In this document: positions 44,028 to 56,700 of the stretch, piece after piece
Layout of the letters: each line of letters starts with the position of its first letter
Numbering within the stretch: the stretch's first letter is position 1
NCBI GenBank assembly: GCA_018466975.1
Contig: CM031562.1
Coordinates: 4,030,001 to 4,094,000 of the forward strand
DNA: 64,000 bases
DNA from: Sparassis latifolia
Taxonomy: Eukaryota > Basidiomycota > Agaricomycetes > Polyporales > Sparassidaceae
Direction: 5' to 3'
The notes under the pieces: model-generated
Databases searched by the model: none
What the model saw: the letters and a program-made list of their open reading frames with translations, nothing else
Told to the model about the DNA's origin: nothing
Translations under genes and position numbers: made by a program

Positions 44028-46234
44028 ATGAGCTCTACGGCGCGCACAAATTCAAGACCATCATGGGTCTCCAAAACCACGTTTGAAGCATTGGGCGTAG
44101 AATCGGGCGAAGAGAGCGAGGAGGAAGTCCGGGAAGAGCCCACGCCGCAAACTTCACCTCCAGAAAGGTAAGAAATTCGCGGCGTGTGAGGTACCATTGA
44201 AATCTTCTTCTTCTCATTGCTCTCCTCCAACTTCAGTTCGTCAGAGTCGGCTAAGCCCTCCAAAAGCGCAATCAAGAAGGCAAAGGCTGTAGCACGTGCT
44301 GAGCAGCGAAAGGCAGAACGGGCAGCGCGGAGAGAAAAGGCGACGGAGGTGGCAGCAAGAGCCGCATCACCCGTTGAAAGCGTTGGACCTGCGGAGAGTA
44401 CCTCCCAAGAGGAAGACGTTCCTGCGGCCGATGACGAAGTGTCACGTCCACCTATAGAGAAGCTCGCAAAAGTGGAGGATCAGCCACCTCCTGCCTCCCA
44501 TGCAGTAAACGGGGTTGCCCATGTTGTCACTAATGATGTGCCACATCCGACACAAGTCGTATACTCGGCGCCACCTCCGCCAGTTCCACCACCATCCGAC
44601 CAATTACCGTCGAACGGACATCCTGCAACGCACGAGGATGCGAGTGCGGGGGTGCACCTTTCGTCTACCAGCGAGGTCTCCAAAGCATCCAGCCATGATC
44701 TGTCAGGCGCGCCTGAAAAGCCAGCAGAAGACGCTGAGCAGGTCAAGAAACGCCAGAATGTGTTGACGCGCACATTGTGGACGTTCATCATGATCGGCGG
44801 TTTTCTTAGTGCGCTAACTTTTGTTGTCCTTCTTTCACTTTTTTGATCTCATACCTTTGAACACATCTAGCACTACTGCTGATGGGTCATGTGTATATGA
44901 TTGTTCTCGTGATGCTATGCCAAACCCTCGTTTATCGCGAGGTGACAGCACTGTTCTCATTGAAGAAGATTGACTCAGGGAAAGCAGGAGAACTGAGGGG
45001 ACGAGATCCTTGGAGCAAGATCTTGAACTGGTATTTCTTCGCTGTAACCAACTACTTCTTGTATGGCGAAAGTATCATATACTATTTCAAGGTATGTTCT
45101 CACATCGATTTCTTTCAGCTGATTTAACAGATATTCCCAGCACGTCGTGTTTGCGGATGCGAACATGACGCTTTTCGCGACGAACCACCGGATGGTCAGT
45201 TTCACCCTCTACACCATCGGCTTCATGGGCTTTGTCATGTCCCTGAAGAGGGGATACCTGAAACAGCAATTCGGTTTGTTCTGCTGGGTGCACATGACGC
45301 TGCTCCTCATCGTGGTGTCGAGGTCAGTACCCGCCTCCCTCACATCACATCTCGGCTCGTAGGTCTGAGATTTACGTTCAGTCACTTTATCGTGAACAAC
45401 ATTCTTGAAGGCATGATTTGGTTCTGGGTTCCCGCCTCTCTCGTCATTTGCAACGATGTTTTCGCCTACGTTTGGGGGGTCACCTGCGGTAGAACCCCTC
45501 TGATCAAGCTTTCGCCCAAGAAGACCGTCGAGGGCTTCGTGGGTGCTTTTTTTAGCACGGTCATTTTCGGAATACTTTGGGGCACGTACTTCATGCGTTT
45601 TGACTACATGATTTGCCCCGTGCATGACCTGGGCGTCAGCGCGTTCAGCCAGACAATACATTGCACTCCGAACCCGGTGTTCGTGTACAGGAACTGGAAG
45701 ATGTGGGCTCCGCTGAGGGTATTTTTGACTACGTTGGTGCGCATACCGTTCCGTTCACGAATTCGAATTTGACTGAAACTCCACGGCGGGTGCCTTCTGC
45801 AGCTCGGACGCTCGGTGACGACCATCCCGTATGCGCCGTATCAGTGCCACCTGCTCTTCATGTCGTGCTTCGCCTCGCTCGTCGCGCCGTTCGGCGGATT
45901 CTTCGCGTCCGGCTTCAAACGTGCCTTCAACATCAAGGACTTCGGACATAGCATTCCAGGTCACGGAGGGATGACTGACCGCATGGATTGCCAGTGCGTA
46001 TCCTCCTCTTCGCTTTCTCGGGTTTCTGCCACCGTGTCGACGCTGATCTCCTGCAGGTTCCTGATGGGGGTGTTCACTTATGTGTACTACAGCAGCCTCA
46101 TCCGGGAGCACCACGTCACCGTCGGCTCGCTGCTGCAGATGATCGTGAGCGGGCTGACGGTGAGTGAGCAGTTGGAGCTCATGGGCGACCTCAAGAAGTA
46201 CCTGGAGGGACAAGGGATCGCCTTGAACCTCTGA
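44028..46234 (+). CDS. CDS1: CDP-diacylglycerol synthase CDS1
   Basis: This ER enzyme makes CDP-diacylglycerol from CTP and phosphatidic acid, feeding phosphatidylinositol and cardiolipin synthesis. Exon 1 (44028 to about 44168) is [21 protein letters not shown] long, Lys/Ala/Pro-rich cytosolic N-terminal part follows. Several membrane helices ([54 protein letters not shown]) precede [20 protein letters not shown] and [14 protein letters not shown]. The CDP-alcohol signature is complete: [20 protein letters not shown], then GMTDRMDC. An intron near 44807-44870 joins GGFL to LLLMGHV. TGA is at 46232-46234. Confidence 0.93.
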
Positions 46235-46768
46235 GGCGGACTCGTGGGGACGCTGGTTAAAATATTACTTCCCGCTAGCGGGACCGCCCTGTGGAGACAT
46301 TTCGGGATGATTGTACGCTACGACTCGAAAATTCATACGTCCTTACAGTATCACTGCTAATGTTGAAGTGCAATGCTCTCGGTCCGAGTACTCTAGGAAT
46401 TAGAAAAGCCTGCGAGGATACAGCTAGTGCGCCCAGTACTGGGCCTCGAAGCTCGCGTAGCTCTAGTCATCCCGCACGCTAGTCTACTTTTGTGCTTCCA
46501 TCGGTGCTTGGGACCTGTTAGTATGAAAACCAGATACAATCAGCTACAATGGAAGAAGGAATGTCCGAATCAACTACGGTCGACATAACGGGCACGGAGT
46601 GAAGCGGCACCATCATAATACACATGTCATGGCATAGCGGTTGATCAAAGACATAGTGGGCGCATACTGAAGGGTACAAAAAAGCATGGAGCGCCGCCAA
46701 TAAGTAAATGACAGTTAAGATTGCAAGGATTTCGATCAGTGCAGTGTCGAGTCCATCTATACAACACT
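46235..46768. other. Intergenic, convergent 3' ends
   Basis: Spacer between CDS1 and RPS23; nothing recognised. Confidence 0.4.
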
Positions 46769-47493
46769 TTAAGACCTGGGCTTCTCCTGCAACGAACGTG
46801 AGGACAGTCGATCGTCATGCAAAAATAAGCGCAAAGATACCTTTTTCTCCTTCCAGAGTGCGAGCAGACCGACACCAGACACCTTCACAACCTTGAATCG
46901 AACACCCGGAATATCACCCTTGGCCTTGCCAGAGCGACCGAAACCGGAGATGAGGACCTCGTCGTTCTCGTCGACGAAGTTCAGGCAACCGTCGTTCTGT
47001 AGCACGGCGTGTCAACGAATCAGGAATCGTCCATATCAGAAAGTCTAGACTCGTTCCAATTCCGAACGCGGACAAGCCAATGAACACTTACCGGCACAAA
47101 CGCGGTGACCTTCTTGCCATTCTTGATCAGCTGGACACGAACGCACTTGCGAATGGCCGAGTTGGGCTGCTTGGCCTCAACGCCGACTTTCTCGAGTACG
47201 ATGCCCTTTGCGTGCGACGAACCTCCAGTAGGAGAAGTCTTATATATGTTACCGAGAGCACGTTTCTTGTACGCCTTATCCGCCTGTATCCGACGACAAG
47301 TAACCCCAGAGAGAGCAGTTAGTCGCTGATCGTCACTCGCAGATCCTTTTTGGGCTTACCCAGCGATTTTCGCGGCGGTCGTTGCGCAGCTTGCGCGCGG
47401 CTTGTAATCCGCGGGGTTTGTTAGCTAAAACGCACCGTCAACATCGCAGCGGCGAGCTCGATGACAAGCAGCACGACGACACGTACAGCCCAT
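46769..47493 (-). CDS. RPS23: Ribosomal protein S23 (uS12)
   Basis: uS12 sits at the decoding centre of the small subunit. Exon 1 (near 47487-47493) is only MG plus one base. Exon 2 gives [20 protein letters not shown]. Exon 3 gives [20 protein letters not shown], then [20 protein letters not shown] with the conserved PNSAIRK loop. Later exons read [40 protein letters not shown] and [14 protein letters not shown]. The stop is at 46769-46771. Length is about 145 residues, as in other eukaryotes. At least five exons are packed into 725 bases, the intron-rich style usual for ribosomal protein genes in this group. Confidence 0.95.
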
Positions 47494-48116
47494 GCTTGAG
47501 GATGTGGTAGATAGGAGGAAGACAGTCTATGGTCGGAGCTCAAAACATTAGATCAAAAACGATACAGTTCTGTCTTCCCATCACGTGCGCGCCGCCACCA
47601 ACGCGGCTGGGCCGTCTCCTGCCTCGGCGCGTCGATGCACTAGCGTACTCGCTCTCTCTCCAATCACCATCCACCATCATCTCGGTTGACCTCAGCGACG
47701 TGCGGACGATGAACACCATCGGTCCTCTTTTCCGTCCTGCATGCTCTGTCTCTCTGGGCGATAAGCCATTCGTCTCTAGCGTGGCGGGGTGTGAAAGCCA
47801 AGTCAGGTACACATTCTGCTCTCGTCGGCCGGCACCGTATCAGATTGGGTTATACACCCTTCGCCCCCGACTGGTCAGCGGTAACTAATTACCAGTCCTG
47901 CTCCACCGCCGACTCTGATAGAACTTCGCGCGAATGGGTCTCGGGGAGGTCTTAGGCAACTTCTAATCCTCGCACGATGGAGGGCTATATTTGTTATCTG
48001 GGTTGCGAATTCCGAGCGGTGGAAGTGTTGCGGGGACGTGCACCATTCAGGTGTAACTCCTTCTGTCTCTGCGACCTTGCTCCTGTCCTGGAGATCATCG
48101 TCGGCAGTAAGCACGA
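47494..48116. promoter_or_regulatory. Divergent region RPS23/hydrolase
   Basis: About 620 bases between head-to-head genes; it must include the RPS23 promoter. No specific element identified. Confidence 0.4.
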
Positions 48117-49793
48117 ATGTCTGCAAGCTCTGAGATCAAGTACTATCATCACGGGCGCTTCCGCGTTGCTGGAGGTGTCCTTCCGGACGCTATCACTGCA
48201 TATCGTACCTATGGCGACCCGGCGAACCCATGTATTGTGTTCCCCACCTGCTACGGTGGTCGGCTTGACAGTGAGTGTCTTCGTATGACCGTAGTCTGTG
48301 CCCTCCCGGTTACAGAGGGTTGAACGCAGACGTGGGCTTGCTAGGCCAGGACTACATGATTGGCGAGAACAAGGTGCTGGGTCAGCCCGCTCTGGAGCTC
48401 TGTGGGTTGCCTGACGGTGCATTTCGCGTTTAGCCTCTTAACCCGCGGAAGTACTACATTGTTACTCTGGCTCTGTTCTCGAACGGGGAGGTGCTGCATT
48501 TCTCTCTAAGTCATCTCGATCGTTCCTGATGGAGTTCCATATGGCGATCGTAGTCCTCCTCTCCCTCCAATACGGTACTACGTTCTGCGTTTGCTGCTAT
48601 TTGTCCCGCCTGATGCCCTACGTGTGGCCAGCCTGTGCCGTATAACGGACCATACTTCCCTGCTGTATCTTATGAAGACAACGTGTAAGCGACTTGGCAA
48701 GCTAGAACAATATCTCCATGTCCTTATTTTCTTTGTAGTCTCGCTCAGTATGCAGTCCTGACCAAAGAGCTCGGGGTGAAGAAGGCGTTCTGTGTCATCG
48801 GGTTCTCTATGGGCGGTCAGCAGGTATGCAGTATCTCGAGGCCCCGAGTGATGTGACACTCACACTCGCGTCCAGGCGTACTATTGGCCGGTGATGTACC
48901 CAGACTTCGTCGAGAAGTTGGTGCTCTGTGCCCTAGGCATTGACTGCGCCTGAATCTCTGTAATAGGTTCATTTCAATCTGTGGTTCTGCGCGTACGAGT
49001 CCCCACAACATATGGTGCGTCGCGCATGGCATGTTGTTGAATCATAGCCTGTACTCATGCTACTGGCGGAAGCTTCCTTGAGGGCCCCAAGGCGGCCCTC
49101 GTGGCTTCTAAGGACTTCCAGAACGGCCACTACACCACGCAGCCGCAAGTTGGCCTCCGTGCGTTCGGTCGGGTGTATAGCGCATGGGCGTACGGGCAGA
49201 CCGTATGTACCACTGCGTCGATGATTTCAGATCGCTGAAACGCGAGCCCTCCTGTATTCGTAGTGGTTCCGCAACCACGGGTATCTAGAGAACGGAAAGT
49301 ACGCGTCCCTAGATGACTTCTTACGTGCCGAGTGGGAAGGCGGCTACCTGGAGTGGGACGCGAACGACCTGCTCACGCTACTGGATACATGGCAGACTGG
49401 CGACATCACCACCGTTAGCGGCGTAGCAGGTGCAGGGAATTTCACTAACTGTCTTGCGAGCATCAAGCCCAAGGGCCTCATAATGCCGTGCAAGAGTGAT
49501 CTGTACTTCCCGGTGAGCGGTTTTCTAAATGGCATTGTGGGTGACAAGGTGAATTCGGTATTGTTTGTGTGAACTGCAGCCCGAGGATAGCGAGATTGAG
49601 GTAGCGCTCATGAAGAATGGTTCCAGGCTTGTCGTCATTCCTTCCGTCTGGGGACACATGGGTATGCTTTCTGTTCGCCACTTCGAGATCATTTCAACAA
49701 GCTTCTGATCTTATCCTAGCTGGCGGTGGGTCAAACGAGGAAGACGACGCGTTCATCAAGGCGTCAGTTGAGAAGTTCTTAGATGAGGATTGA
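48117..49793 (+). CDS. Homoserine-acetyltransferase-like alpha/beta hydrolase
   Basis: This is an alpha/beta-hydrolase fold protein of the MET2/MetX-like family. It begins MSASSEIKYYHHGRFRVAGG, followed by LPDAITAYRTYGDPANPCIV. The oxyanion and strand-3 segment is NPRKYYIVTLALFSNGE. The nucleophile elbow is GFSMGGQQ-AYYWPVMYPDF, split by an intron. Asp and His candidates are SDLYFP-PEDSEIEVALMK and VIPSVWGHMAGGGSNEEDD. Seven or more exons; TGA is at 49791-49793. Fungi often have several such genes besides the true homoserine O-acetyltransferase, so the substrate is not assured. GHMAGGG replaces the family's usual C-terminal H-D-x-F pattern, which favours a paralogue. Confidence 0.8.
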
Positions 49794-49989
49794 GGAGATG
49801 GTCTCTCGCTGAAACCCTGTACATGTACGTTTTGTCAGACAAAGACAACACCCAACAAGTACGAACTTACCCGCGACGCCGGCGCCGTGTCAACATTCCG
49901 GGAATACAGACAGGTACATGCGTACAAGTTACAATTTACAAGATGCTATAACTTAAGATAGCAGTACTATCGCTGATTTCCCTGCGAAC

Positions 49990-51668
49990 TCAAAAGTAAG
50001 AGCCAGCACCCGCATATGAACTGCTGGAATGTGGACTCGAAGTATCTATGGGCGGCACCGTTTCGCCTTCATTTTCAGTGTTTGCACCAAGCTGCAACTG
50101 CTCCGCTTGCCGCTGCACGTATTCCACCGATCCCGGGCCAAACGCAGGGCTCGGCCTTTGGTACTCTCTCACCGCAACCGCTAATCGTCCTGCAGGTATG
50201 GATGATTGAAGGTCCGACTGCGGGGGGACGGGCTGGAAGGCGACCTGCAGACAATCACAGTTAGACGAGTCAGCCATGAGCTACAAGATTGATCCCACCG
50301 TATCGTTTATCGTCTTGTATCCCTTCAGGAAGACAGTCACACGTTCCAGCTCCTCAGCAACCTTTTCTCGTCTGCGTTCCCGCATCTGCTTCTCCCTCTC
50401 TGTCTCCATAACGCCTCCACCGCTCTTCAGCTCCTCGAGCTCCTTCTTCGCCCACACGAGGAATCCAACGGCGTGTCCGCACTGGCTCGTGCCACCATGC
50501 TCGCCCGCGTCAACACCCAGCCACTTGTGCGCGAGCGCGGCGTGGAACGCGACCTCGTCCGAGAGGTACCGCCGCAGCTCCGGCGCGACCTCCTCACCCG
50601 CATCGTCCGGAGCCTTGCCCCTGTCCCTGCCCAGTTGGAGCTTGAATTTTGACTTGGAAGACGCGGAGCGCGAGTCGCCGGGCGTCTTGGCGAGCGAACG
50701 CGCGGTGGAGTAGAGCGAGGCGCACTCCAAGTGCAGCTTCGCTATGAGGACGGGCGAGGGGTGCGACTTGGGCAGGGGAGGGCCCGGGGTGAATGCACTG
50801 TCGAAGGAGGCTTTGGATAAGAGCTTGCGGATGGCGAGCGTTTGTGCGTCTGCGAGTGCCATCCTAGATTCACGCGTCGGGTCGGAGTAGAGGAATTCGA
50901 CTAGGAGGACTCACTTGCTCAGGCCAATTACGACTTCTCTGCTTAGATCAGGGGGATGTGGGCAGGGGAGTCCGGCTGCAAGCACACGGTCTCGTTCCCG
51001 CTCCCACTCTCCTAGGCACTCCTTGCCAGCGTACTCGAAAATGCCTGAGGCTTTGCACAGGAGCGTCACGGCGAAACCAAGGCGCTCATCCTTAACTTTG
51101 CGCTCTGTATCGGACATTGCGCGATCCTGCTCGTATGCCCCGAGCGAATGCACTACTGTGCGCGACAGGTTGGAGAGCGCGAAGGCGTAGGTCAGCAGGG
51201 TGAAGACCAGCTCAGTGGAAAGCGTTGGGATAGTTAATCGAGGAGAACTATGGAAGAGCGTCGATGACAGGGTAGTGCGCCAGCTGAATACTACGGATCA
51301 ATTCGTTCAGAGGGCTGGCGGGAGGGAAGACGAGACACACACTAGGTTCGGCTTTGAGACCGAACTCTCCTTGCTTCACGCAGTCAAAAATACCGTATAG
51401 CTGCGGTATGTAATCATCGAGAACCTGAGATGAATATGCTTCAGTTCACGAGAGGAGCACAGCGGTACTTTCGACTCACCTTCACCAGCTTCAGGTAATC
51501 CTTCTCATCGACATCGGCCCGTTTGTTTTCCTTCAGAGCAGCGCGCAGGTTCGCTCGAGCTTCCGTTGCTTGGGCAATCTCGGTGATGTATGTTGCAGTC
51601 TGATCACTGAAGAAACTTGCAAAGTATATAGCCCCCGTCGTCGGCAGCTCATAGAAGTAGGAAGACAT
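49990..51668 (-). CDS. palC: palC-like BRO1-domain pH-signalling protein
   Basis: PalC/YGR122W-type proteins link ESCRT-III to ambient pH signalling through a BRO1 domain. The start at 51666-51668 gives MSSYFYELPTTGAIYFASFF, then EIAQATEARANLRAALKENK. Exon 2 (about 50914-51420) includes LDDYIPQLYGIFDCVKQGEL, ERLGFAVTLLCKASGIFEYA and SREVVIGLSK. Exon 3 includes ADAQTLAIRKLLSKASFDS, ECASLYSTARSLAKTPGDS and VAFHAALAHKWLGVDAGEHG, which match palC BRO1 helices. A coiled segment TEREKQMRERRREKVAEELE and GYKTINDTVGSIL follow. The last exon is Pro/Ser/Gln-rich and ends AGAGSYF (stop 49990-49992). Head to head with the F-box gene. Confidence 0.85.
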
Positions 51669-51869
51669 TGGACGGTCGGTGGCGCGATGAGAGTTATCTA
51701 CATAATACAATAGACGCCCGGACCATTTGATGTCTCTCCCTACTTCGTCATCTCAATTGCAATCTATTAACAAGTTATTGGGTGTCTGTAGTCCGTTTTC
51801 TCATTCTCAACCCTCACCTCACCCACAGGATTACACAAAACAACTTGGATATTTGCAATCGTCGCGGAC

Positions 51870-53268
51870 ATGCCGATCCATAACTCGGTGAAGTCTCCGT
51901 CCATCCGCGATCTGCCTTACGACATCTTGTTCGAACTCTTCCGATATCTCTGTGGCAGAGATATTGCCTACCTTCTCAGCACATGCAAGACACTGCACGC
52001 CTACATTCATGAACTAGCTATATGGCAGTCTCTTTGCGCCCGTTACAGTCTCCGAGATCTAACCTATTTTCGCGGCCAATCATTCTACACCGTGTATACC
52101 CAACTTCTGCATCGGTACTGTCCCCTACTCGGCCTCTGGGCAAGTGACCACCCATTCAGAGGGAACATCGTAGAATTTCGCCTCCTTTCGGGGTGCGACA
52201 GAGAACAGGGAGGAATTATCGGCGAATTTTGGCGTTTTGCAGATGCGCAATTTGGAGACGCCATGCCACGCCCACCAGAATATATTCGTATGCTCAAGAT
52301 TGGGTTTGACGCACTGTCCTCCCATGGAGACGAACAAGAAGGAGATCACTCACATATGGTCCGCATCATTTGCAATCCATATGTCCAGGTTGGGGGAGAG
52401 CATGTGGCTGCTCCCATTGGCATGCATCCGTCCGTGATTGAAGTGATGCCCCCGTCAAATTATGGATTGTTCCTGCAGGAATACCGCCGCACATTTTCTC
52501 ACCCCGTCTTCCCTTGCAGAACGGCTCCATGGTACGACGACAACCGCGGCCTGCCCCATCTCAAAATGTCCAACCCGGTCGAGGTCGACCAGCGCGAGCT
52601 CGTGCGCATCTACCCTGCAGTCCGCCTCCCTATCATCTTTACTGCCCCAGTGGGCCACGCGAAGCCGTCCGCTATTTCCATCAGCTGCGGGGGGGTTGCA
52701 TGCATGGAACAGCACCAGCCGTTCGTGCCCTTTGACGACATCATCCCCCTTCCCCCCCGCTACTACCCGATGAAACGCGTTGTACAGAGTGGCATTGACC
52801 CCGATACCGAGGGCTGGCGCCTTGAGGGCCTCGTCGGGCTCTGGCTGGGCATGCACGGACAGCAGGGAACGGAGTGCCTCTTCGTTTCATGGCACACTGA
52901 TGAGGAAGAACTACGTGCGTGGAAAATCACCGGAGACATCAACGTCCCCCGCGGAGTGTGCAGCTGGATACTGAGGACGCATGTCGGCGTCACCTCCAGA
53001 CACCCTGCTTTACTCGAGACATGGAATCGTTTAAACCTGTCGGTGGCGCGGGTGTACGCGGGCACGGGGATTATCAGCGAGCGTGGTTTTGCGTATGTGC
53101 TGGCAGTCTTCGTTCCGCTGCTCAATGTGACTCATCCCTCGAACGTTCAGGAAGCCAACGTCTGTCGACCTCATCATCGGTGTCACTGGAGCGGACGAGA
53201 TCAAGATCTGGTGGGATCAGGTTAACGACATCAGGACTTACATCCGATATATAGGACGCGATCTCTGA
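51870..53268 (+). CDS. F-box protein
   Basis: This is a probable SCF ubiquitin-ligase substrate receptor of a large basidiomycete family. MPIHNSVKSPSIRDLPYDIL starts an F-box (about residues 11-55: LPYDILFELFRYLCGRDIAY, then LLSTCKTLHAYIHELAIWQS). A beta-rich region typical of this family follows (LVGLWLGMHGQQGTECLFVS). A 58-base intron (GTATGT at about 53089 to AG at about 53146) is needed to reach the natural end. Without it the frame stops at 53225 in poor sequence. With it the end is VDLIIGVTGADEIKIWWDQV then NDIRTYIRYIGRDL, TGA 53266-53268. The rest of the coding region is one exon of about 1,220 bases. The ligand is unknown. Confidence 0.8.
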
Positions 53269-53725
53269 TATCCCAAAGGTACCAACAATATAGAGGCATC
53301 GTTAATCGTACACTAGTGCGAGTGGCATGTACTTGGGCGTCGACGGATCACACCATGCAGCAACGGTGGCGCCGCAAAGCTCGGTTCCGAGATATCAGTA
53401 CAGCCAACATGCCTATGCGTGTCGACTGATAACCTAAGTCAAAACTAGTGACACGAATCCAAGATGCCATGGTATCCTCTGACAGGGAATAGTTCTCGAC
53501 CACGCTGCTATGGTGCGATGCAAGTTGGTAGGATGTAACGCCGTCGGGCGACCACGATAAGTTAGACGACGGTGTAGGATGGACGTACTGGTGGTGAAGG
53601 GAAGGGGCTAGAGTCATAGAATGAAGGTATATACTCGTACAACAGCGGAGATGCGCCTAAATGAGATGAGTCCTGAACAGTGCAAGTGAGATTGAAGAAG
53701 GAAATAGAGCAGTTGTCCACCGAGG
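53269..53725. other. Intergenic, convergent 3' ends
   Basis: Spacer between the F-box gene and the membrane-protein gene; nothing recognised. Confidence 0.4.
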
Positions 53726-56700
53726 TCATCTGGGTCTACCACGCCCAAACCCAAAAGTCGAACTCTGCCCGAAACTCGAACTCGTAGGCATGCTCGACGT
53801 GCCCGCACGACCACCGGGATGCGATGTCTGCGGGGTCATCGTACTCGTGGGGTTACCGATCGGGGTCGACGATGCCGACCCGTCAGCAGGCAAGCCCATG
53901 AGCCTTTGCACGATGTAGGGCCGAACTTGCGACTGCGTACGCGAGTGTACCGGCGCCGTCGGTGAAGCGGGCACGGAGGGGAGAGGCGGGTGCGGTGGAC
54001 GGTGTGAGCCGCTGTTTCGAACGCCGCTCGTACGCCTGGACTCGGTCCCGATGGAGGACGACGAGTACGTCGAGTGTCGGAAGTGGATGTCCGACACGGT
54101 CAAGGGGATCGAATCGGTTGGCGAGGGCAGCAGCCCGGCCGAATGGGATTCGGGTTGTCTGGGCTCGTGCGGCGAGTCGGGCGGGATGGTGAGCGGTTCT
54201 GGTAATGGTACTGTTTGGAGAGATATCTGTGGGGTGAGAGATGGTCGGCTCGTTGTGGGTCCATCACCGATGGTCATGGAGATTCCAAGGGATGTACGAG
54301 CGTCAGGAAGAGGAGGTACACTGCGCGCACTTTGCTCGCTGCCAGTGTTTCGCCGGCTCCGCGATGAGCGCGTCGACGCGGACTGTCGGTTGGACCTCGA
54401 ACGGTTGGAGGACGAGTTTGACGAGGAGAGCGACAGGAACGACGAGAACGCCGACGGCTTCCCGCTTGACATACCCTCTTCTCGATCCGTCTCCAAGCTC
54501 CTCAGCACCTCTGCACTCCGGGCTAGTGCTTGTCGCAGTGACTGAGGCAGCGAGATCGCACCCGCGCTGATATACCTATCTCTGCCGGCTCGTTCCGGCC
54601 GTTCCTGCCCTTCTGCAAACTCCACTCTCAGCGGGGGCAAGCCTTCTACAGCCTCCGCCTCTGCTTCAGATGCCGGTGAGACTATGTTTGACAGAAGGAT
54701 GCCGCGACTGCTATCACGCCCGTGCATTTCGCGTGGACCACGTGGACGGGGACTACGTGGGTTGGTAGGTGACGGCGACTTGAATCGGACAGTAGAGAAC
54801 GATTCGTCCGACGGTAGCGGGTGCGCGGTCGACGGGAGGGAAGACTTCGGGAGATAACTCTCTGGCGAGAGCTCGGGAAGCTCTATAGAAAAGCTTCCGT
54901 CCGACTTCTGCGTGGCGTGCATTCCAAAGCGCTGCGGGATACCTTCAGCGTCCCGTTCAACAATCTCATACTTATCGTACTCTTCGTCCGCATTGCGCGC
55001 TTGCTGCGAACTGATGTCCAGCACGCCCACGTCAACCATGCGGCCCTTCCCTTTCTCCCGCATGCCAACCTCGTCCGGGCCCGCGCTTGCGCCCCGCATG
55101 CGCGACGGCGCGAGAAATCCGAGGCGGTCTGCGAGGTTGCGCCGCACGCGCGGGTGCACGATGAGGTCGCGCTTGCGGCGCGCCGCGCGGCGGCGCCAGT
55201 AGAGCGCACCGCCGAGCAACCCGAGCAACGCGACAAACGCGAGCGTGGCACCGACAGCGATGGCTGCGACCGTTCCACGGGGCAGACCCGAGGAGGCGGA
55301 GACGGAGGTGGCGCCGACGGGCGTGGCGCTGGCAGAACCGACGATCGACAGAGAGAGTCAGCTGTGAAGTATCGAATGATGACAAGGTAGCGCTTACGCA
55401 GAAGGGCTGGCGGGCGCCGACATCGTGACGTTCGCGCCGCCTGCGAGCACGACGAGGAGAGTTCCTGAGTCGGTTTCTGTAATGGGGCCGGCGTTGGCGA
55501 TGTCAAGGACGTGGGTGGCTGTAGGGTCGAGGTCGGATGCGAAGAAGAGCAGAGTAGGGCTTGACGCGGTGAAGGAGGCGCGCGCGGAGAATGTACTTGT
55601 GATGTTGTCGAGAGTGATGTTGTACGAGCCCGAGGAAGGAGTGGTGAGCCCTGATAGCGTTACAGCTGTACCTGTGGTAAAGGCAGTCAGCTAACAGTGA
55701 GTGGTGTGTTGAAGGATTGGGTGCGCCTGCAGTCATGGAACATTGGGATAGATGAGACATGTCCGAGGAGAAGCTTAAGTACGGCAAACACGACCGCGAA
55801 TCACAAAATGTGGACGAGCACGATGGCGAGACGCTTGACGTGACGTGAGAATACCAGTATCCGTTGACGGCATCCCTCCACAATAAGCGACTCGCCGAAC
55901 GCAGCGAGCGTGCGAGGTAAAACGTGGAGGGGGTGAAAAAGAAAAATGGCGATACGAAGACAGCGGAAGACAAAAAGAAGCGGCGCAGACCGGCGGTGAG
56001 CATACGCTCGAACATAAGCCGACGGCTAAAATCCGAGAAGCCTCCACAGCACACTGGTACTCACCACTGAATATCACGCGTGCACTATCCCCGACATTAG
56101 TGCTTGTGTGAAAAGCTATGTCAGGCGAGTCGGGAAGGAGCCCGGGAGCGTAAGACCACTGCCCAAGATACGCGACGACGCTGTCTGGTACAGAAGTCGT
56201 GGATGACGGTGGTGCGGTGATAGAAGATGACGGTGGTACGGTGGTAGAAGAGGAAGGCGTGGAGTGAACGCTGGTGAAGTATTAGTTCGCGAAACTAGGT
56301 GATGGTGATTATAAGAATGAGAGGAAGGATAATAGACGCGAATGCTGTCACGATAACCAAGAGTGAATAAATAGATATGGAATGTCTCAAGAAACACGCT
56401 GATGAGGGTTTCACCTGCACGAGAGGGCCATAGCAACGAATGAATTCTGCACGCGACAGGAGACGCACGAAGATCGAGCCTCAGCTGAGCGGTAGCGCGA
56501 CACCTGTCCGATGGACGCAAATCTCCAACGACAAATGAACGCATGGTCACAGCCGTCCCAGAGAGTCCACTGAAAAAGTCGAGCACGCAAACACAAAAGA
56601 AATCCTCACCTCCCACTGGCATCCATCCACACTACTGCTCTGTCAAATGCCACCATGTTCTGCCCTTGCCCCTGGGCCGATGGGTTATGTACAGTCAACA